From the NCBI GenBank assembly GCA_009360345.1, contig SPDP01000002.1, positions 434,001 to 498,000 on the forward strand: DNA of 64,000 nt, read 5' to 3'. The notes beneath the pieces were generated by a model, which was not told where the DNA came from, did not search any database, and saw only the letters and a list, made by a program, of their open reading frames with translations. Of the stretch, positions 60,836 through 64,000 are shown one piece after another. The position numbers and the translations under genes were made by a program. This stretch comes from Alcaligenaceae bacterium SAGV5. GTDB lineage: Bacteria > Pseudomonadota > Gammaproteobacteria > Burkholderiales > Burkholderiaceae_B. The first letter of the stretch is position 1, and each line of letters begins with the position of its first letter.

Positions 60836-61237
<402 letters not shown>

Positions 61238-61250
61238 GGACGATTCAAAA

Positions 61251-62588
61251 ATGAAAACAATGCATGCTTCATCGATGAAAGCCCTTGGGGCGGGACTGGC
61301 GCTGGCGTTGGCACTGTTCGCCGCCCCCGCGCTGGCGGAGGATGCCGCCCCCACGCTGGTCGGGGCCGATCTGGCCTGGCTCAGCACGTCCACCATCCTG
61401 GTACTGATGATGGTGGTGCCGGGCCTGGCGCTGTTCTATGGCGGCCTGGTGCGCAGCAAGAACATGTTGTCGGTCCTGATGCAGGTCCTGGTGACGTTCT
61501 CGCTGATCGTCGTGCTGTGGTTCATCTACGGCTATTCGCTGGCCTTCACCGAGGGCAATGCCTTCTTCGGCGGGCTTGACCGGCTGTTCCTGAAGGGACT
61601 GTTCGATGCCGAGACCGGGACCTTCCCGCTGTCCGGTACCGTGCCCGAGCTCAGCTTCGCGGCCTTCCAGGCCACGTTCGCCGGCATCACCTGCGCGCTG
61701 ATCGTGGGTGCCTTCGCCGAACGCGCGCGCTTCTCGGCCATCCTGCTGTTCATGGTGCTGTGGTTCACCTTCGCCTACATCCCCATCGCGCACATGGTGT
61801 GGTTCGGCGGCGAGGTCAAGGGCTTCCTGTTCGAGCGCGGCGCGCTGGACTTCGCGGGTGGCACGGTGGTGCACATCAACGCCGGCGTGGCGGGCCTGGT
61901 CGGCGCCTATGTCATCGGCAAGCGCATCGGTTTCGGCAAGGAGTCGCTGTCGCCGCACAACCTGCCCATGACCATGATCGGCGCCTCGCTGCTGTGGGTG
62001 GGCTGGTTCGGCTTCAACGCGGGTTCGGCGCTGGCTGCCAACAACGTCGCCTCGCTGGCCTTCATGAACACGCTGATCGCCACGGCCGCCGCGGTGCTGG
62101 CCTGGGTCTTCACGGAATGGGCCGTGCGTGGTCATCCCTCGATGCTGGGCGGCGCGTCCGGCGCGGTGGCGGGCCTGGTGGGCGTGACTCCGGCGGCCGG
62201 CGTGGTCGGTCCCGTGGGCGCGCTGGTGATCGGCCTGGCCGCGGGCGTGATCTGCGTCTGGGGCGTGACCAGCCTGAAGCGCATGCTGAAGGTGGACGAC
62301 TCGCTGGACGTGTTCGGTGTCCACGGCGTGGGCGGTATCGTCGGCGCGTTGCTGACCGGGATCTTCAACGCGAAGGTGCTGGGCGGCCCGGGCGTGGACG
62401 GCATGACCATCCTCAGCCAGCTGTGGGTGCAGGTCGAGGCCGTGGTCATCACCATCGTCTGGACCACGATCGTCGCGTTGATCGCCTACAAGATCGCCGA
62501 TGCGCTGCTGGGGCTGCGCGTGACGGAAGAGGAAGAGCGCGAAGGCCTGGACATCACGACGCACGGGGAAAGCGCGTATCACTCGTGA
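61251..62588 (+). CDS. amtB: Ammonium transporter AmtB
   Basis: A 445-residue Amt/MEP channel with a cleavable signal (ALGAGLALALALFAAPALAE) and about eleven helices. Landmarks: FYGGLVRSKNMLSVLMQ, the first pore His in TVVHINAGVAGLVGAYV, the second in VFGVHGVGGIVGALLTG, and a cytoplasmic tail. It conducts ammonium at low concentration under GlnK control. ATG 61251 gives the signal peptide. Confidence 0.96.
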   Translation: MKTMHASSMKALGAGLALALALFAAPALAEDAAPTLVGADLAWLSTSTILVLMMVVPGLALFYGGLVRSKNMLSVLMQVLVTFSLIVVLWFIYGYSLAFTEGNAFFGGLDRLFLKGLFDAETGTFPLSGTVPELSFAAFQATFAGITCALIVGAFAERARFSAILLFMVLWFTFAYIPIAHMVWFGGEVKGFLFERGALDFAGGTVVHINAGVAGLVGAYVIGKRIGFGKESLSPHNLPMTMIGASLLWVGWFGFNAGSALAANNVASLAFMNTLIATAAAVLAWVFTEWAVRGHPSMLGGASGAVAGLVGVTPAAGVVGPVGALVIGLAAGVICVWGVTSLKRMLKVDDSLDVFGVHGVGGIVGALLTGIFNAKVLGGPGVDGMTILSQLWVQVEAVVITIVWTTIVALIAYKIADALLGLRVTEEEEREGLDITTHGESAYHS

Positions 62589-62595
62589 ATACGTT

Positions 62596-62671
62596 CCCCC
62601 CTACGCGCTGATGCGCGCCCCCCAGGGGGCGATGCGGGGGGACCGGCAAAGCCGGATCCACCGCATCCTGG
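62596..62671. repeat. Dispersed intergenic hairpin repeat, copy 2
   Basis: Nearly identical to 7483-7557, with a few changes in the first hairpin loop and one in the GATGCGGG arm. It follows the amtB stop by only 7 bases. Confidence 0.85.
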
Positions 62672-62696
62672 CAACACCGGGGTGGGTTCTTGCAGG

Positions 62697-62728
62697 AGCG
62701 GCGTTCAGAATTGGGCGCCGCTTTTTTT
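62697..62728 (+). terminator. Rho-independent terminator after amtB
   Basis: AGCGGCG (62697-62703) pairs with CGCCGCT (62716-62722) across a 12-base loop, followed by a run of T to 62728. It ends torF-glnK-amtB transcription beyond the hairpin repeat. Confidence 0.75.
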
Positions 62729-62798
62729 CGGGGGTTGTATACGGCGCTTGGCGTTTTCCCTAGGCAGGGTACAAAGTTCTTGTTATTGGTCGAGATCT

Positions 62799-62819
62799 CT
62801 GTATACAGTCTGTATCCAG
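62799..62819. promoter_or_regulatory. Tandem operator candidates for the FadR/GntR regulator
   Basis: CTGTATACAG (perfect palindrome, 62799-62808) is followed at 62810 by CTGTATCCAG, with starts 11 bases (one helical turn) apart. Another GTATAC lies at 62737-62742. They precede the GntR gene by about 125 bases and fit the GTATAC-type core bound by FadR-subfamily regulators. Confidence 0.5.
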
Positions 62820-62941
62820 TAAAGCGGTAAAGAGCGGTAACGGAGACATGACTACCCCCTGCCGAATTCCTCCGGGCGCCATGGGCGCCTCGCCTGTCCG
62901 GGCGTCCTGTCCGCGGCCTCCTGTCCCGATGCGGGGGCCGC

Positions 62942-63724
62942 ATGACTGAGCAGACCGCCGCGCGCAACCGGGCCGACGGCAAGACCAAGTCGGGTGGTGC
63001 GCAGACGACCGCGGCCGAACTGGGGCTGCGCGAGTTGATCCTGTCGGGCGAACTGACGCCGGGAGCGCGCCTGTCCGAGCCCAGCGTGGCCGAGCGGCTG
63101 GGCATTTCGCGCACGCCCATCCGCGCCGCGATGGCCAGGCTGGAAGACGAAGGCCTGCTGGAGGTGATTCCTTCGGGCGGCTACGCGGTCAAGGCCTTCA
63201 CGGAATCCGAGATACGCGACTCCATCGAGGTGCGCGGCACGCTGGAAGGACTGGCCGCGCGCATGGCCGCCGAGCGCGGTGTGTCGGCCGCCGACCTGGA
63301 CGCGATGCGCGATTGCCTGACCGAGATCGACCGCATCCTGACGGGCCGCGACAAGGGCGTCGCAGACCTGTCTGGCTACATCGAGCTGAATCGCCGCTTC
63401 CACCAGATGCTGCACTACCTGCCGGGTAGCTCGGTGCTCGAACGCCAGATCGCGCGCGCGACGAATCTTCCGTTCGCCTCGCCCAATGGCTTCCTGCAGG
63501 CCCAGGCCGACGACGAGGACGCCTGGCTGAGCCTGATCGTGGCGCAGGACCAGCATTGGATGGTGCTGGCCGCCATCGAGAACCGCGAAGGCGCGCGCGC
63601 CGAGGCCATCATGCGGGAGCACGCGCGCATCGCCTTTCGCAACATGCAGTCGGTGCTGCGCAACCAGGACATGTTCTCGCAGATTCCGGGAGCCCGGCTG
63701 ATACGCAGACGCATACCGCGATAA
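62942..63724 (+). CDS. GntR-family (FadR subfamily) regulator B
   Basis: A 260-residue regulator: winged helix (residues ~24-92) with LGLRELILSGELTPGARLSEPSVAERLGISRTPIRAAMARLEDEGLL, and an FCD ligand domain with RFHQMLHYLPGSS and DQHWMVLAAIENREGARAEAIMREHARIAF, His ligands retained. It lies upstream of a LivJ-like gene and probably controls that transport unit. Confidence 0.9.
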   Translation: MTEQTAARNRADGKTKSGGAQTTAAELGLRELILSGELTPGARLSEPSVAERLGISRTPIRAAMARLEDEGLLEVIPSGGYAVKAFTESEIRDSIEVRGTLEGLAARMAAERGVSAADLDAMRDCLTEIDRILTGRDKGVADLSGYIELNRRFHQMLHYLPGSSVLERQIARATNLPFASPNGFLQAQADDEDAWLSLIVAQDQHWMVLAAIENREGARAEAIMREHARIAFRNMQSVLRNQDMFSQIPGARLIRRRIPR

Positions 63725-63733
63725 CGTTTTACG

Positions 63734-63752
63734 CCTGCGGATTACCCGCAGG
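63734..63752. terminator. Small hairpin between gntR and the LivJ-like gene
   Basis: CCTGCGG and CCGCAGG pair around ATTAC. The T run after it is weak (ACTTTTG), so this may be an inefficient terminator or another regulatory structure. Confidence 0.4.
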
Positions 63753-63858
63753 GGTCACTTTTGCCGTTTACAAGCTGATACGCTATGCCGCGCTTTTCAG
63801 CGGCCGCTGGCCCTGATTTCCCACGTTGTCCCATCCGGTGAGTTAGCAAGGAGACACC

Positions 63859-64000
63859 ATGAACAACAAACGCAATCTGCTCAAGATCGCCGCCGCGTTG
63901 ATGCTGGCCGGCACGGCCGCCGTGCCCGCCTATGCGCAGGACGTGGTCAAGGTCGGCCTCATCCTGCCGATGACGGGGCCGTTCGCGTCCACCGGCCGCC
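63859..64000 (+). CDS. LivJ-like branched-chain amino-acid ABC binding protein, 3' truncated
   Basis: Only the first ~47 residues are inside the window: a signal peptide (NLLKIAAALMLAGTAAVPAYAQ) and the start of a type I binding-protein fold (VVKVGLILPMTGPFASTGR), typical of LivJ-family receptors. Strong ribosome site AAGGAGACACC. The gene continues beyond the window. Confidence 0.85.
   Translation, partial: MNNKRNLLKIAAALMLAGTAAVPAYAQDVVKVGLILPMTGPFASTGR

Overview
The window is high-GC DNA of Alcaligenaceae (Bordetella/Achromobacter) character. Five Bug/TctC-type tripartite tricarboxylate receptors, dense LysR/FadR-GntR-controlled catabolic cassettes and the type VI secretion gene order all point to that family. 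Species cannot be fixed from the sequence alone.

Region 1 (1-28232) is most of a type VI secretion system (T6SS): tssM (5' end outside the window), tssA, a small HigBA-type toxin-antitoxin pair, tssB-tssC-hcp-tssE, then tssF-tssG-clpV-vgrG. These are followed by a LysM/peptidoglycan-binding protein, a large unrecognised protein that is a candidate effector, a DUF4280 PAAR-like protein and an OmpA-like protein. tssJ, tssK and tssL are not seen and probably lie upstream. An MltA-type lytic transglycosylase sits inside the cluster. So do two pairs of hybrid histidine kinase plus periplasmic substrate-binding protein, one PhnD-like and one of the ABC_sub_bind family. Upstream of tssB, mltA, tssF, the ompA-like gene, the second sensor operon and probably the PhnD-like gene there is a shared arrangement: an ATAGGCC-type element exactly 37 bases upstream of a TAGACTGC-like -10. 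This suggests one regulator for the whole locus.

Region 2 (28229-31502) is a junction of broken genes: a 5'-truncated repeat-rich filamentous-haemagglutinin-like exoprotein, the last ~38 codons of a sigma54-dependent regulator, and a scrap of an IS256-family transposase.

Region 3 (31657-46246) is an accessory catabolic region. It holds a GntR regulator with a CocE/NonD hydrolase and a Bug receptor; LysR with an argininosuccinate-lyase-like enzyme, a Bug receptor and an Asp/Glu racemase; an amidohydrolase; and LysR with a Bug receptor, VOC protein, alpha/beta hydrolase, second Bug receptor and 3-hydroxyisobutyrate-dehydrogenase-like enzyme. It ends in the remnant of a second racemase. No TctA/TctB membrane partners are present.

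Region 4 (46379-50208) holds unrelated small genes (DUF817 membrane protein, GNAT acetyltransferase, DUF1090 protein) and an ABC exporter.

Region 5 (50412-59504) is a multicomponent phenol hydroxylase operon (dmpKLMNOPQ type) behind a near-perfect sigma54 promoter. An outer-membrane porin, catechol 2,3-dioxygenase and a GlcG/HbpS-like protein follow, closed by a strong terminator. A YciI protein and a fifth Bug receptor come next. The rest of the meta-cleavage pathway is not in the window.

Region 6 (59560-64000) holds ubiK, a TorF-type porin with glnK-amtB behind an NtrC-like site and a sigma54 promoter, a FadR/GntR regulator with candidate operators, and the start of a LivJ-like amino-acid-binding protein. 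An intergenic repeat of about 75 bp occurs twice, after hcp and after amtB.
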